64,000 nt of DNA from Atherix ibis (GCA_958298945.1 OY282610.1:66585088-66649087); one strand, 5' to 3'; shown: positions 49,625 through 61,470, counted from the first letter of the stretch. Numbers and translations are program-made. The notes: generated by a model from the letters alone, not told the origin.

Positions 49625-49748
49625 TTTGAGTTAATATTTTCGAAGATGGCGCAGAATGAATATGATTACCCATAACAAATATGATCATATTAATTAATAA
49701 AATTGCTACTAAATAATATTGTGATGATAAATGTACACGTATTGACAT
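49551..49748 (-). CDS. Small open frame with signal-peptide-like N-terminus (hypothetical)
   Basis: 65 codons beginning MSIRVHLSSQYYLVAILL, a hydrophobic stretch ending near FVMGNHIHSAPSS that resembles a cleavable signal peptide. A second hydrophobic run (FIIIVIIIFFI) follows, encoded by the AT-rich tail of the SINE-like unit. The last third is repeat-derived, so if this is a gene its 3' part was replaced. No homologue recognised; may be chance. Confidence 0.25.
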   Translation of the reverse strand: MSIRVHLSSQYYLVAILLINMIIFVMGNHIHSAPSSKILTQILYFIIIVIIIFFIDYNKKKQVYF

Positions 49749-49968
49749 AATTAAAATTAAATTAAAAAAATATGAATAATTTTTTTGTTAAATAACAAAT
49801 CAATAATGAATTATATAAAATTCCATTAAATTAGGTTAATAGAGCTTATAAATTTGGAATTTTAAAAATGCATAGTGAAATAAAAAAGCGTTCTATTTTT
49901 TGAAATAGAAGTAAAAATATAATAGCAGTATTAACTCATTTGCATCATGGCGCTGATGGCGAGACTTA

Positions 49969-51248
49969 CGAGGGTCATTCAACAAGTACTTAGCCTACAA
50001 AAGAAAAACGAAAATTTTGGAAAGGTGGCAATTTATTTTTCCACATAATCTCCTACAAGCTCGATACACTTGGCCCAGCGATGCTCTAACTTTTTTAACC
50101 CGTCCAAAAAATACATTTTCTCGAGGGAAGCAAAATAGGCCTCCGTGGCGACAATGACCTCCTCATTCGACCCCGGCGAGTGATTTTTTCAGGTTTGGAA
50201 ACAAAAAGTAGTCACAGGGGGCCAAATCTAGAGAGTACGGTGGATGGGGCAGCAATTCGTAGCGCAATTCGAGCAATTTGGCCATGGCGACGGCGGAGGT
50301 GTGAGCCGGCGCGTTGTCGTGGTGGAACAGCACTTTTTTCTTCGCAAAGCGGGGCCGCTTTTTCTTCAATTCGACATCAAATCGGCCCAATAAGTCAGCA
50401 TAGTAGCGCCCCGTGATTGTTTTACCCTTCTCGAGGTAATCGATGTGGATCACACCTTGTGAATCCCAGAAAACGGTGGCCATCACCTTTTCGGCCGATC
50501 GAACAGTCTTCGCCTTCTTCGGAGCACGTTCGCCGGGTGAAGTCCACTGTTTCGACTATTCCTTGGTCTCTGGTGTGTACCAGTGTATCCATGTTTCATC
50601 GACGGTCACGAAACGATGCAAGAACTTCGCTGGATTGCGCTGAAACAGCGCCAAACACGTCGCCGATGTGGTCTCACGGTTGCGCTTGTTTTCCGGTGTG
50701 AGCAAACGCGGCACCCATCGCGCCGACAGCTTTCTCATGCCCAGTTCTTCGTGTAGAATATGATGCACCGTTCCTACTGCGATGCCCACAGTCTCAGCTA
50801 TCTCATGAACCTTCAATCGCCGGTCTGCCAACACGAAATCGTGGACTTTTTAACGTTTTCCTCCGTAGCAGCCGTTTTCGGGGCACCTGGGCGTCGCTCA
50901 TCAAAAACCGACGTGCGGCCACGAACAAACTCGTTGAACCAATTCTTTACGGTCGCCATCGAAGGAGAAGAGTCACCATACACAGCATCCAAGCGATCTT
51001 TGATTTCGCTGCGTGTTTTCCCTTCCAAAAACAAGAATCTAATCACCGAACGATATTGTTCTTTTTCCATTTTTGTGCAACCGACCGACACGCTCGCTTT
51101 CAAAGGCTCTCAAAACAAAACTAATGAAGAGAATCGACTAAAACTTTGACAGTAGGCTACTAAAAGAATGTACTGCACGATGGTAAATTTCTTTTGTGAC
51201 AGCAGTTTCATCGGGCGGTGAGGCTAAGTACTTGTTGAATGACCCTCG
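49969..51248 (-). mobile_element. Mariner, irritans-type family B copy 2
   Basis: 1280 bp; TA at 49967-68 and 51249-50. Transposase on the minus strand from ATG 51070 to TAA at 50035-50033. Breaks: 1-nt loss in the KKVHD region near 50848, TAG for Gln after PETKE (near 50556), a Lys/Glu and His/Arg change in NPAEFLRR, and frame loss after KKSLAG near 50175. It retains Trp at both positions that are stops in copy 1, so the two copies carry independent lesions. Confidence 0.95.
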
Positions 51249-51655
51249 TACTTCATAAATCAGAGATGCTCAACTGAAACTCTTTCAAGCCTTTGAGTGA
51301 AATTAAGTGTAACAAGGACACTCTTATTTATATTTAATTTAAAAATTATACATATTTCTTAATTTAATTACTTCTAATAAAGTAATAACATAAATATTCA
51401 TTTCTTTACTTATTTTAATTGGTATGGTAGTTTTTTTCTAGATGTCCTTTTTCCTTTAACTTTCGTTGGATGTATTCGTGTACGAAAATGACAGCCAGTG
51501 TACGTCGTTACTTGGCTATTGGTAGAAGTCTCTTTAGTCCTTTTGTTTTTACAATATTTTTCAGTAATTGCCTCTGCCAATTTTGTTTTTAAATACGGCA
51601 AGCTCGATCTGTCTGTCACTAGGGCCACATTTAGTTGTTTCCCGTATTAGTTTTT
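51249..51655. other. Intergenic, nothing recognised
   Basis: AT-rich DNA between mariner B copy 2 and the LINE 3' end; a 72-codon minus-strand frame at 51410-51628 shows no known domain. Confidence 0.35.
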
Positions 51656-51659
51656 ACAT

Positions 51660-52561
51660 TAATACCCTTAGGCATGTGCCAGGGACCACTTCATAGCGCC
51701 ACGACCGTGAGGTCATTCGGCGACTTCATAGTACGTGTGGGAAGTTATCTGAGAGAGACTGGTCTGTGGTTAGTAGTATAGAATATTAAGAATTTTGTTA
51801 TATGTTGTGGAACAGATTAGTATGTTGTAGAAGTTTAAATAGGGTACAAGAGAATTAAGTTGGTGGGTCCAGGAGCTGCATAATGATAGTGAAATGGGTG
51901 TCACAGGATTGACATAAGGGACGATTGGTGTTGCCAAAAAGGAATTTATGAAAAAGAGCAGTATGTACAATATGGATTCTGAGAAGCTTCCGCGTCCAGA
52001 ATTTCGGTATGGATTTTGAATAGACGAGTTTATTGGTGGTTATGCAATGAGTCGACAAAAATGTGTCGCTATTGGTCTAGTCATCGTGTCTGCGGATGGC
52101 TAATGGTGTTAGTAGCCATTCTATTAGTAGGCGAGGCAGATTGGGAATGACTGTGATCACTGGCCGACGGAGTGTTTCTCCAGCGAACTTGTCAGCACTT
52201 TCTTTACCCACAATTCCCACATGCCCTGGCACCATTGCACTTTGACACTCTTATTGCTAAGTAGGCTATGACGAATTCCGCTAAGTACTGGGTCAATCGA
52301 TGGGCCACAAATTGCTTAAAGCGCGGCAAGGCTGTCGCTAAAAATAATAACGTTTTGTTGTCTGGGAATATTGGTCGCAATTTCAATTGCCGTTTTGATG
52401 GCCCACAGCTCCCCGTAATATGGAGCTGCCCTATAAGGGAAGATTCCACAAGATAGTGCGCGGGTGCTGCAGCCAAACAGTTCGACGACCGAAAAATATG
52501 TAGTATCGGTGTCAGCGGCGGCATCCGTGAACCACAGTCGATGATCTTTTAATCCGTTCAA
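51660..52561 (-). mobile_element. LINE 3' part with RNase H domain
   Basis: Minus-strand reading gives an RNase H domain: FTDAAAD, YYGELWAIKTAIEIA, IIFSDSLAAL, and, after an apparent frame change, MVPGHVGIVGKESADKFAGE. Such a domain after RT occurs in I, LOA and Outcast-type LINEs. The 3' end near 51660-51725 (TCACGGTCGTGGCGCTATGA) also appears as the 79-bp scrap at 25417-25495. The RT itself was not identified upstream. Confidence 0.8.
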
Positions 52562-52852
52562 CTATTCAAGGAAAAGTTTCCTGTATGTGGATGGATCAAT
52601 ACTAGCCTTCCTTCTTAAACCAGTCAAGAGAAGCAGTCATATTCAACTTTACTCCCATCCACGATTTCCAATTTAGGTGTGGAAAGGAAGTTTGGAAAAT
52701 GAGGGGGAGGATGGATAAATTGCTTTCAAGGTGGGATATTAATTAGGATAGTGATGATGAATTCCTTTTTGAAACGGGGGAGATGATAATGTTTTTGATA
52801 AAAGTGTGGAGGGGGTAATTTGGAAGTCTTAGGTTTTTGTAATTTAAATTGA

Positions 52853-53075
52853 GGCGAGCTTTTTGAAGATAGAAATATGGATTCCATCGGTGATGGGTTT
52901 TTCACTAGTCTCTATCATTATGGATTCCACCGGAGATGTCCGATGTGCTGCACTGGGTAGTCTAATGCAACGGTCGATCACTGCCTCGACTAGCACATAT
53001 AGTGAAGTGCTAGTCGAGGCAGCGGTCAACCATGCCTCTACTATTGCCACTCTGACACATATAGTGAGGATATAG
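52853..53075. repeat. Dispersed repeat Y, copy 2, with internal palindrome
   Basis: Shares blocks with 25013-25170. Between the shared blocks it has a perfect 16-bp inverted repeat (CTGCCTCGACTAGCAC at 52981 and complement ending 53022) around a 10-nt loop; copy 1 lacks the palindrome. Confidence 0.65.
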
Positions 53076-53189
53076 AGTGAGGTTCCATCTAAAAGGGCGT
53101 TGGTTACTTTAACTGCCTCACTTTGTCTTACCTTACTTTTGCTGCTGATTAAAATTTTAAGAAAAGACAAATAATATTTTCACGACGTA

Positions 53190-53310
53190 ACATGGCTCTG
53201 TCGTGTTCTAGAACATTTTAGAAGCGCAGTTCTAGAGAGTTATAGAGTATTTCAGAAAGTTCGATTGTGGAATGTTCTGGAAGCACGACAGAGCAGTATA
53301 AATTGAGTAA
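53190..53310 (+). promoter_or_regulatory. Heat-shock-element/TATA promoter-like block
   Basis: GAATGTTCTGGAA (53270-53282) is a perfect three-unit heat-shock element (GAAnnTTCnnGAA), 14 bp before TATAAA (53297-53302). Upstream, TTCTAGAAC at 53202-53210 and TTCTAGAG near 53230 add partial units. The outer parts form an inverted repeat (CTCTGTCGTG at 53191 and CACGACAGAG ending 53293). No coding sequence follows. It could be a solo LTR or relic of a heat-inducible gene. Confidence 0.5.
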
Positions 53311-54400
53311 CAGAGCAAAAGTCGAAAAGTAACAATGAGAATCGTTATTTCAGTGATCGGTTGATTATGTTAGATTGTAGAAATACAGTGCAAAGTGGAG
53401 AAATAGCGTAAAGATTCGATTAGGATTCGAGTGTCCTATACAAACAAACACTTGTAATCTATTTCTGAAATAGAACTTAGTTAAATATAGAAATTAAATA
53501 ATAATTTAGATGATAGAATATTAAATTCTAAAGGTATACCAAAAAAGCTATGTTATTAGATTCATTTTTATTTTGCCAATATGAAGAGCAAAAAAGCAAA
53601 ATATAATATAACAAAAAAAACGTTCATTGCCAAAAAATTAAACCAAAGCAAACATTTGGAAAATAGGAAATGTCTTTTTAATAAAGTTACAATATATTTA
53701 AAAAAATATATATTTTATATATATATAATAATACTATAGTAAAACTATAATTTCACTATCATTTCTCCATACATTTTTTTTATTACGTTAAGGAATTTAC
53801 GAATTCAAATTAGTTTTATTAATTATTATTGATTAATTGAAAATCAAAGTTTTATTGTTTTAAATGTGAGCACATTAATTAAGCTTAACAAAAAAATTGT
53901 GATAAAAATAAAAAAAAAATTGAAACTAAATATATAATAATAATTAAAATAATTAGAAAAAATATATTATATTGTATTACCCTTGATGAGGATAACTTTT
54001 ACTATTACCAATTCTGTTATTGTTGCTACTCCAATCACTTCTTTATTATTTTAATTTATACAATTTCAAATATTAAAAATTATATGTAGAAATATTTCTT
54101 ATTATTCTTATTATCTTATATATCCTTAATATATAATTTATATTATTGTGAGTTTTTAATTAAGTATCCTGATTTAATCAAAAGGCAGAAATCAATTTGA
54201 TCGAATCTTTTTCATATTTTCATTTGTTATTCATAATTTTTTTATAATGCTTTAAGAAAAGAACATATAAAAATGAGTAAAAACAAACTTTTTTTTTTGT
54301 AACTGCTTTCCCATATTGGTTCAACATAAGTAGTAAAGGTAGGGGATGTATAGTTCAACATAAGTAGTAAAACTATTTTTCTTATGCTTCGAAAACAGCG
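53311..54400. other. Gene-free AT-rich DNA
   Basis: Very AT-rich, including long A/T runs and an AT dinucleotide stretch near 53710. Nothing recognised, except that TTCAACATAAGTAGTAAA occurs twice (54321 and 54353). Confidence 0.45.
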
Positions 54401-54401
54401 T

Positions 54402-54570
54402 GCGTGCAATGCACCATATAAGGGGCAACTTTTCTTTTTTTCCGCAAAAAAAAAATTTTTACACTGTCAGATGACAGTGTAAAATATGCGCAAAAATGTA
54501 CGAATTTTGCTCGTGCTTTATGGTAGATTTTTTTGGTTTGCCGTAAACGAAATTATGCGCATTGCACGAG
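54402..54570. repeat. Small foldback/MITE-like element
   Basis: Imperfect inverted ends GCGTGCAATGCACCATA (54402) and TATGCGCATTGCACGAG (54554-54570), with a central perfect 13-bp hairpin (TTTTACACTGTCA at 54457, complement ending 54484, spacer GA). No coding potential. Confidence 0.5.
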
Positions 54571-55072
54571 TAGTCTAATCATAGCGTAATCGTTTGGAAG
54601 AACATCTTCAAGAATGATTAATCGCAAAAAATATGTTTTTGATCATCCAAACGATTCATGAATTTTTTATTGGTGAATTCTTTTATTGGTCGCTACTCTT
54701 CTTAATTTATTTACTTTGTATTATGAATGTCCGTTCTCACGGTCATTTATTTATTTAAATTATTTCAATCCGTTTATTTAATTTACTTAAGATTTCATAT
54801 TTTATTTTAACATTTAATTCAATATTAATTTCTTAATTAATATTTCATATTCCACTGGAACTGTCAAAATTTTTTAAACTAGCTTTTCCCAAATTTTTTA
54901 AATTTGCATCAGGTCACATGCACTTTGCATAAATCAAAGAAAACTTTAAATTCCAAATAATAAATAATAAAGTTATTTATTAAATAAAATTGTCTATTTA
55001 TAAAATAAATATGCATAAATAAATATACTGTCAAATATCAAAATAAACGACACGAAGATGATGGGTCCGCAA

Positions 55073-56531
55073 CTTAGATTAAAGAATACCTGGATAGGGC
55101 CTTACCGTATATGTATACGCAATTTTGTGTACAAATATTTACTAGGGGGATATGACTGTCAAAATGTTTTTATGTAGACATGACACCCACTGCCATCTAG
55201 TTGTCGTAATAGAAATTTATTGAATTTCAAAAGAATAATTTTTATTCATTTTAATTCACTTAATGGAAACAAAAATACAATTTAAATACAACGATAGGCA
55301 ATTTTAATTTTTTGTACAATCTTTTGATACGAAATGGAATTCTATTTTAGGTTTATTATACATTTCGTAAATATCAATCAAATATAAACCGCCTCAATTT
55401 TGTAGACTTTCGGAGAGTTTGAAAACTTTAATTCTCCATGAAAGTGGAGACTTGGGGGTTAGCTTTGTCATTTGTGAATCCGATGTTGACAGTTCAATGT
55501 TTACCATAAAATAGTACAGTGCCGGTGTATATAAAGTGTGTGTAAGAAAGTTTAAGGGACCGAATTTTTCTGTCTATTTTCCATTGCTGTTTTTTTCATT
55601 GTATTAACATAATATAAATAAAGTTTATTCTTCGGTAAGCTTATTATTTAAATAAATTTGTTTTGATTGCTCTATTAGACCATATTATAATGCATTTACT
55701 AAATAATATTGTTTTCATTTTTTTTTAGAATATAAGTTATTAATTATTTTAATAACATTAAATTTTTCATTTTCTATATTTGTTTAAAGCATTTCTTTTA
55801 ATGTTGTATACGATTAACTTATATATTATCAAGAACTTCATGTATTCTAATGTTATATGTAATTAATGCTTTATTTTTTAATTTAATTTAAATGCACAAT
55901 GCCTATTTAAATTACCATTTCCATTCATAAACACACATTTATATTATAATTAAGGTTTTTCCATCTATGGTACTTATGCTTGTTTAAGAGTAAAATTTTA
56001 TTCAATAAGTTGCGGTGTGGTTTGATTTCAACATAAACAAAATATCACATTTTCTCATTTAATTCACTTTGCATTTTTGAAATTAATTTAAATATGTACA
56101 CATAATTGTTTTCATAAAATCAAATAACTTACAATTCATATTTTTATATACTATTCCCCACATTAAAAATTCTGTTTTAATAAATAATATACAGTGAAAT
56201 AAATAAAATGAAAATACATAATAAATAAATAAATATTTCAAAATAGAATACTGTGTTTTATTGCATATTTACAAAACTAATTCCATCAAACAACACCCGC
56301 AATATTAAAAAATCTGCTTCTTTACGCATACGTGTATGTGTAAATGATATCATACATGAAAAATGGTTTTAAACGAACCGCTTCAATCGCATACTGAACT
56401 TTTAAATTGGCCCCCAATGATTTACGCCGTTTCTGTTGTATTGCATGTGTGTGCGTTCTATGATTGTATTGCCAACAAAATTTGGACAGAATTTTTGTGT
56501 AGAGGCCTATCCAGTACTTCTTTAATCTAAG
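55073..56531 (+). mobile_element. TIR element Z copy 2, non-autonomous, 8-bp target duplication
   Basis: 1459 bp from CTTAGATTAAAGAATACCTG to its complement (…TTTAATCTAAG), with perfect GTCCGCAA on both sides (55065-55072, 56532-56539). Aligns with copy 1 in reverse. An internal TATATAAAG (around 55527) near TGTACTATTT/CCGGTGTA-type sequence is conserved among the copies and may be a former promoter. No transposase frame. Confidence 0.93.
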
Positions 56532-56814
56532 GTCCGCAACGAGCAACATGAACGACGTCATATGTAATATGTGTACGAGCACGCACTATTAAATCTTGTG
56601 TAGGGTGCACAATTTCGCCTTCTCCATGCATCTCACAATATGTAAAAAATTCTGTTCATAACATAGAATTGAACGATTTGACAGCGAATCAGATGCAGGG
56701 AAATATCATGCATTGTACAGACGGTGTAATCTAAGCTTTAGTTAGAAAATTTGTCAACATGCATTGATAAAATTAACTCGATTCCTGAAGTATTAAGGGG
56801 AAACTTTGTGGATC

Positions 56815-57110
56815 TGGATTTTAGATTTGGAATCAAATTTTAAGTAAATTACTTCATCCGCACAATGTAGAAGGTAAAATCAAAAAGATCGCACAATATA
56901 TTATAGGATATAAGACTTATTTTACTTTTCAAAAAACGTTATTGTACAGACTATTGTGCACAGCAGATATTTCAAGTATAAAGAAAAGGCGTCGTCATAA
57001 AGAGGATCAATTCTGGTAATCTTTTTTCTGCTTTCTTCTTTCTAATATCCACTTAATATGACTGGTAATAAACGCAGTGCTTTTCCTCTATTATTCCACT
57101 TTTATCTTCG
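56815..57110 (+). repeat. Repeat V, copy 1 (possible LTR)
   Basis: Shares with 59905-60153 plus 61426-61470 the stretches TTACTTCATC, GTGCACAGCAGATATTTCAA-like, TATAAAGAAAAGGC, GAGGATCAATTCTGG and, beyond the mariner at the second copy, a TAATATC ... GGTA.TA..CG.AG.GCT stretch. Diverged but colinear. Confidence 0.55.
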
Positions 57111-57295
57111 CAGTCACATAGTCCGAAAAATCGAGGCTAACGGTTTTAATGGTGCAACCCTAAGTTTTTATTAAGAGGCCAGCATGTACCTAAAAAACAA
57201 TAACTGTTCTACAGTGTTCACACCTAAAAAATCATAAAGAACTCTGAACCCAGGGTGTAGAAGCCCACACATACAGTCCAAGGAGTGAAAAGTAT

Positions 57296-58339
57296 ATGAG
57301 CTTAATGCTCAGGGGAAACCAGCCTTCTTTTGAAGAAAATGAAGTGGAAGAAACTCTGAGAAGGGAGACAAAAATAGAAAGGTTAGAAGCAAACAGATTT
57401 TCAACCCTTATTTCAAGGGAGAAGAGCTATAAGCTCGGGCTCTTCGTGGTACAATTTCCACCAGAAACAAAAATTGGTAAAGTCCGGGAATGCCAGTTCC
57501 TGCTTAGGCTGAAAGTAACTATGGGAGGGTTTAAAGAGGAGGACAATCCATTGTCACAGATGACAAGTATTCGGCCACGTCTGAAAGTTCGATAAGCAGC
57601 AGAGGATACCCAAAAATAAAATAAATTTAGGAAGCCAAAGAATGAAAGGCTTCTGAATTAAGACCTGCAGCCATGAAAGTGCAAACCGATCTTTCATTTG
57701 CCGACATAATGAAAAGCCAAAATAACACCCAGACGATGTCAATCGCAGGGATTAAGGTTCAGCATGAAAAGGTCGCTGAACTACTGCAAAAAGTATCGAA
57801 GATACCATCGGGATGCCTCTGGACGTGCTCTTCCAAAAACTAAAAACAATTCAGCCTATCTTAAACGAGAAAGACGAGTGTATTAATTTATAAGAGCGTA
57901 TTTATGCTACGGCTTTCCCATCTGGTTATCCTTTTCTCTAACAGTAGCAACAGAACTGCACAGGATGGAAAGGAAGATCCTACGAAAACCCAAAGGGCTC
58001 GGCAGATCTAGACAGACAAAAAAGTTTATATCAAACAACAGGTTGTGCCGGGAGACAGGTGTTTCCCAATTTGTAGTATGGAAAATGGGAATAATGCACA
58101 AATCGTTGAAATCATTAGCCTATCATCAAAACAGGAAAGTAAGGCAGGTAACGGATAACATATCATTGGAGATCTATTGGAGGACAGAGAAGAAGCTCTG
58201 TAGCAACGTCTCCAGATCTACAAGAAGAAGCCAAAGGGACAATATCGTGGTTAGCAATTACATCACTCGAGGCCGGGAGCACCGAAGGGAATCAAGAGGA
58301 CACAATAACCGCAGCAGTTGCCGCATGTTTAGTTTATAA
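57296..58339 (+). pseudogene. Unrecognised broken open frames between repeats V
   Basis: 57296-57595 reads MSLMLRGNQPSFEENEVEET, then KLGLFVVQFPPETKIGK and FLLRLKVTMGGFKEED; 57965-58339 is basic (RRSQRDN, RGREHRRESRGHNN). Composition (less AT than the flanks) and position between two direct repeats suggest a decayed retroelement gag or ORF1. I do not recognise the family, and the direct frames could be partly chance. Confidence 0.35.
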
Positions 58340-59900
58340 AAGTAGCTTTAATGGTTCAAGTTAGGTTTAGGGTGTAAGCATGTTTTTTTTAATGCCATAA
58401 TAAAGGTTAATGAAATATTATATATGTATTAGAAATAATTTCAAGGATTATATATTCTTAAGAGAAAATAGTATTAAGATTTTATTAGAAAAAAAAATGT
58501 AAAATGTTAATGATATGCAATAAAATATACTTGAACTAATAATAATTTAATTGAAATTCTAAAAATCACCTGAATTCTTCGCCTACTTATTTTTCGGTGT
58601 CTTTTGATGTATTAGTATTTTTGAAAAATATATTATAAATTATTACAAGATTTGCCTTAACTATTCCATTAATTTGCTATCTTTTCAGAAAAGCATCGGC
58701 TATTAAATGGTTTTCGACTTTTTCAGTGGTATTTCAGAAGCGACATCTGCATTTTAAATTGATTGACTTATTAATAACCAAAATAATGTGCATTCGTTTT
58801 TAAACGGTTTTGCAAGGGACATGATTTAAATTTATGAAAAACAATTTTCATTTTAAAAATATTTTTTATAAATAACAAGATATGAATGCTTAACAATTTT
58901 TAACTAACATAAAGTATACAAAGAAGGGAGACGGATATTTAAAACTCAAATAAATATTTTCAGTAAATCCAAACAAAATATCAAAATATTTATACCATAA
59001 AGTAACAAAGAAACTTTTACTTATCCCTTAATCCTATTTTATCAAAAAAAAAGTAACAGATCAGATTTTGTATAAATCCCTTTTCAAATGAATCAAAATA
59101 AGATAAAATGTATTATTGGCTAGAGTAAATATTTTTATATTGAAAATAGAATAAGCTTTTTAAACTACAAAACGCAAAATATTTATTATTCTTATAAAAA
59201 ATGAAACATACATAATGGCTGCTCCTGCTACTAATAGATAGAAGGTATTCAAAGATCAGATATAAGCTTTCAAAAATAAAAAAAATATTTTCAATAAATC
59301 TTTTCAAAATAAACAACAATTAAAATAATAAAACTACTAAGAAAGACTATTTATAGCTTAATCATATTTCGTGAAAATAAAACTAACAGATACAAGATTT
59401 AAATAAATCTCTTTTCAAATGAATCAAAATAAGATAAAAGGTATTATTGCCAATAGAATAAGCTTTATATAAACTAAACAAATATATATGTCGCTATGGA
59501 TTTATTTCATTTTTCTCATTTATAAAAACTCAAAATAATAATAATAATATATATTCTTATAATAATGAAGAACTACTTATATACGTATAAATAAAATACA
59601 AAAAATAATATAAACAGAATTAATGTAGAAATTTAATTTAGTTATTGTAAAAAATAGATGGTTTAGAAAAAGTACCTCAAAATTTGAAAGCAAATCTATG
59701 TGCTCATTTATATAAACTAATTTGGAAACTTTTCAGTTGATTGAACTTCGTAAATATTAATTCACTAAATAATAAATTATGAATTCGATAAGTTAATATA
59801 AAAAAAAATAATATAAATTCATCATGCATCATCATGCACTGACTTAATTAATTAAGTTTTCGGAACTAACAAGAGCTGATAGTAGTTCGCATGGTAATTT
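58340..59900. other. Gene-free AT-rich DNA
   Basis: Very AT-rich. Short related stretches recur (CTTTTCAAATGAATCAAAATAAGATAAAA near 59080 and 59410 in part), which suggests an internal duplication of about 330 bp; otherwise nothing recognised. Confidence 0.4.
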
Positions 59901-59904
59901 TTTG

Positions 59905-61470
59905 ATCAGGCTTTTAGACTCAAAACCAAGATTTAAGGAAAGTTACTTCATCAGATCAAGAATATTTCTGTCTGTTTATGTTAATATGTTTATGTGAGTT
60001 AACAATTACAAATCCAGACCAAAAAGATTGCACAATGTAGGAAAAAAGGTTATTGTGCAGAATATTTTGCACAGCAGATATTTCAAATATAAAGAAAAGG
60101 CTTTGTCACATCGAGGATCAATTCTGGCAGTCTTTTCTCCCCTTTCTTCTTTATACGAGGGTCGTTCAATAAGTCCTCGTAGTGTCGGTAAAGATTTTTT
60201 TTGTAAGTAGCATTATCGACAGGAAAGCTGTCAAAATTTCAACTCGATCCATTGCGTAGGTCAATTTCTATCGTCGATTAAAGTGAACGACATTTATTTG
60301 TGCATAACAATAGAAAAAAGCGAGTTTAGGGCTGTCATCAAACATCTCCATTTGAAAGGTTTAAGCCCGAAAGAAATCAAAGCCGAGTTGGATGCAGTTC
60401 ATGGCACATCTGCACCTGTGTTTGCGACGGTTTACAATTGGGTGAATGAATTTAAACGTGGCCGTTCATCCACAAAAGATGAACATCGGTCAGGACGCCC
60501 AGTTGAGGTGTCTACTTCTGAAATCATCGACAAAATCCACGATCTGATTTTGAACGATCGGCGAATTAAAGTGCGCGAATAAGTTGAGGCCACGGGCATA
60601 TCACAAGGTACAGTCGCTTCAATTTTGCATGAAAAATTGTCTGTGAAAAAAATTTCGGCAAGATGGGTGCCGCGTTTGCTCTCAGAGGAGAATAAGCGCA
60701 ATCGTGTAGTGGACTCTGAGGCTATGTTGGCACTCTTTCATCGCAATGTTGCCGAATTCCTTCGTCGATATGTCACTGTGGACGAAACCTGGATACACTA
60801 CTACACTCCAGAAACGAAGAGACAGTCATCACAGTGCATTTTCAAGGGTGAACGGGCTCCGAAGAAGGCAAAAACTGTGCCATCGGCCGGCAAGGTGATG
60901 GCCACGGTCTTTTGGGATTCGCAGGGCATCATTTTTATCGACTAATTGGAAAATGGAAAAACAATAACAGGAGCGTATTACGCGTCGTTATTGCAACGGT
61001 TAAGCGAGGAAATCAAAGAGAAACGCCCCCATCTGAAGAAGAAAAAATCCTCTTGCATCAGGACAATGCGCGTGTGCACACCTGCGCTGTTTTCATGGCC
61101 AAAATTGTGGAAATGAGAATGTAATTGGTGCAGCATCCCGCTTATTCACCAGATTTGGCCCCGACTGACTATTTTCTTTCCCCAATCTGAAGAAATGGCT
61201 TGGCGTCGTCCGCAATCTGAAGAAATGGCAACGAGGACGTCATTGCTCAAACGGATGAGTATTTTGCAGAACTTCCGAAATCCTATTTTTTGGACGGGAT
61301 AAAATTTTGGAAAAACGGTTGAAAAGTGTATAGAGCTAAAAGGAGATTATGTTGAAAAATAATTTTTTTTTTTTAAAAAACAGTTTTTTTCTATCTTTTT
61401 CTAAGGACTTATTGAACGATCCTCGTAATATCATCTTGATATGCCTGGTACTATGCGAAGCGCTATTTTA
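59905..61470 (+). repeat. Repeat V, copy 2, split by mariner A copy 5
   Basis: The repeat runs 59905-60153, is interrupted by the mariner at 60156-61425, and resumes to about 61470, where the sequence again follows copy 1 (TAATATC ... ATATG.CTGGTA). Confidence 0.5.
60156..61425 (+). mobile_element. Mariner, irritans-type family A copy 5
   Basis: 1270 bp; TA at 60154-55 and 61426-27. Start codon is ATA (60310-12) as in copy 4. Further lesions: TAA for Leu after KVRE near 60580, TAA for Tyr in FIDY near 60943, 1-nt loss in KKKK near 61045, TAA near 61122, and a scrambled stretch around 61180-61230 where ..CAATCTGAAGAAATGGC.. is repeated. Keeps CAA (60994-96) at the site of the TAA shared by copies 1 to 3. 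Confidence 0.94.

Noticed and set aside
52844..53170. 108-codon minus-strand frame as a gene
   Set aside because: It spans repeat Y copy 2 and its palindrome; low-complexity Ser/Thr/Ala/Val content comes from the repeat.
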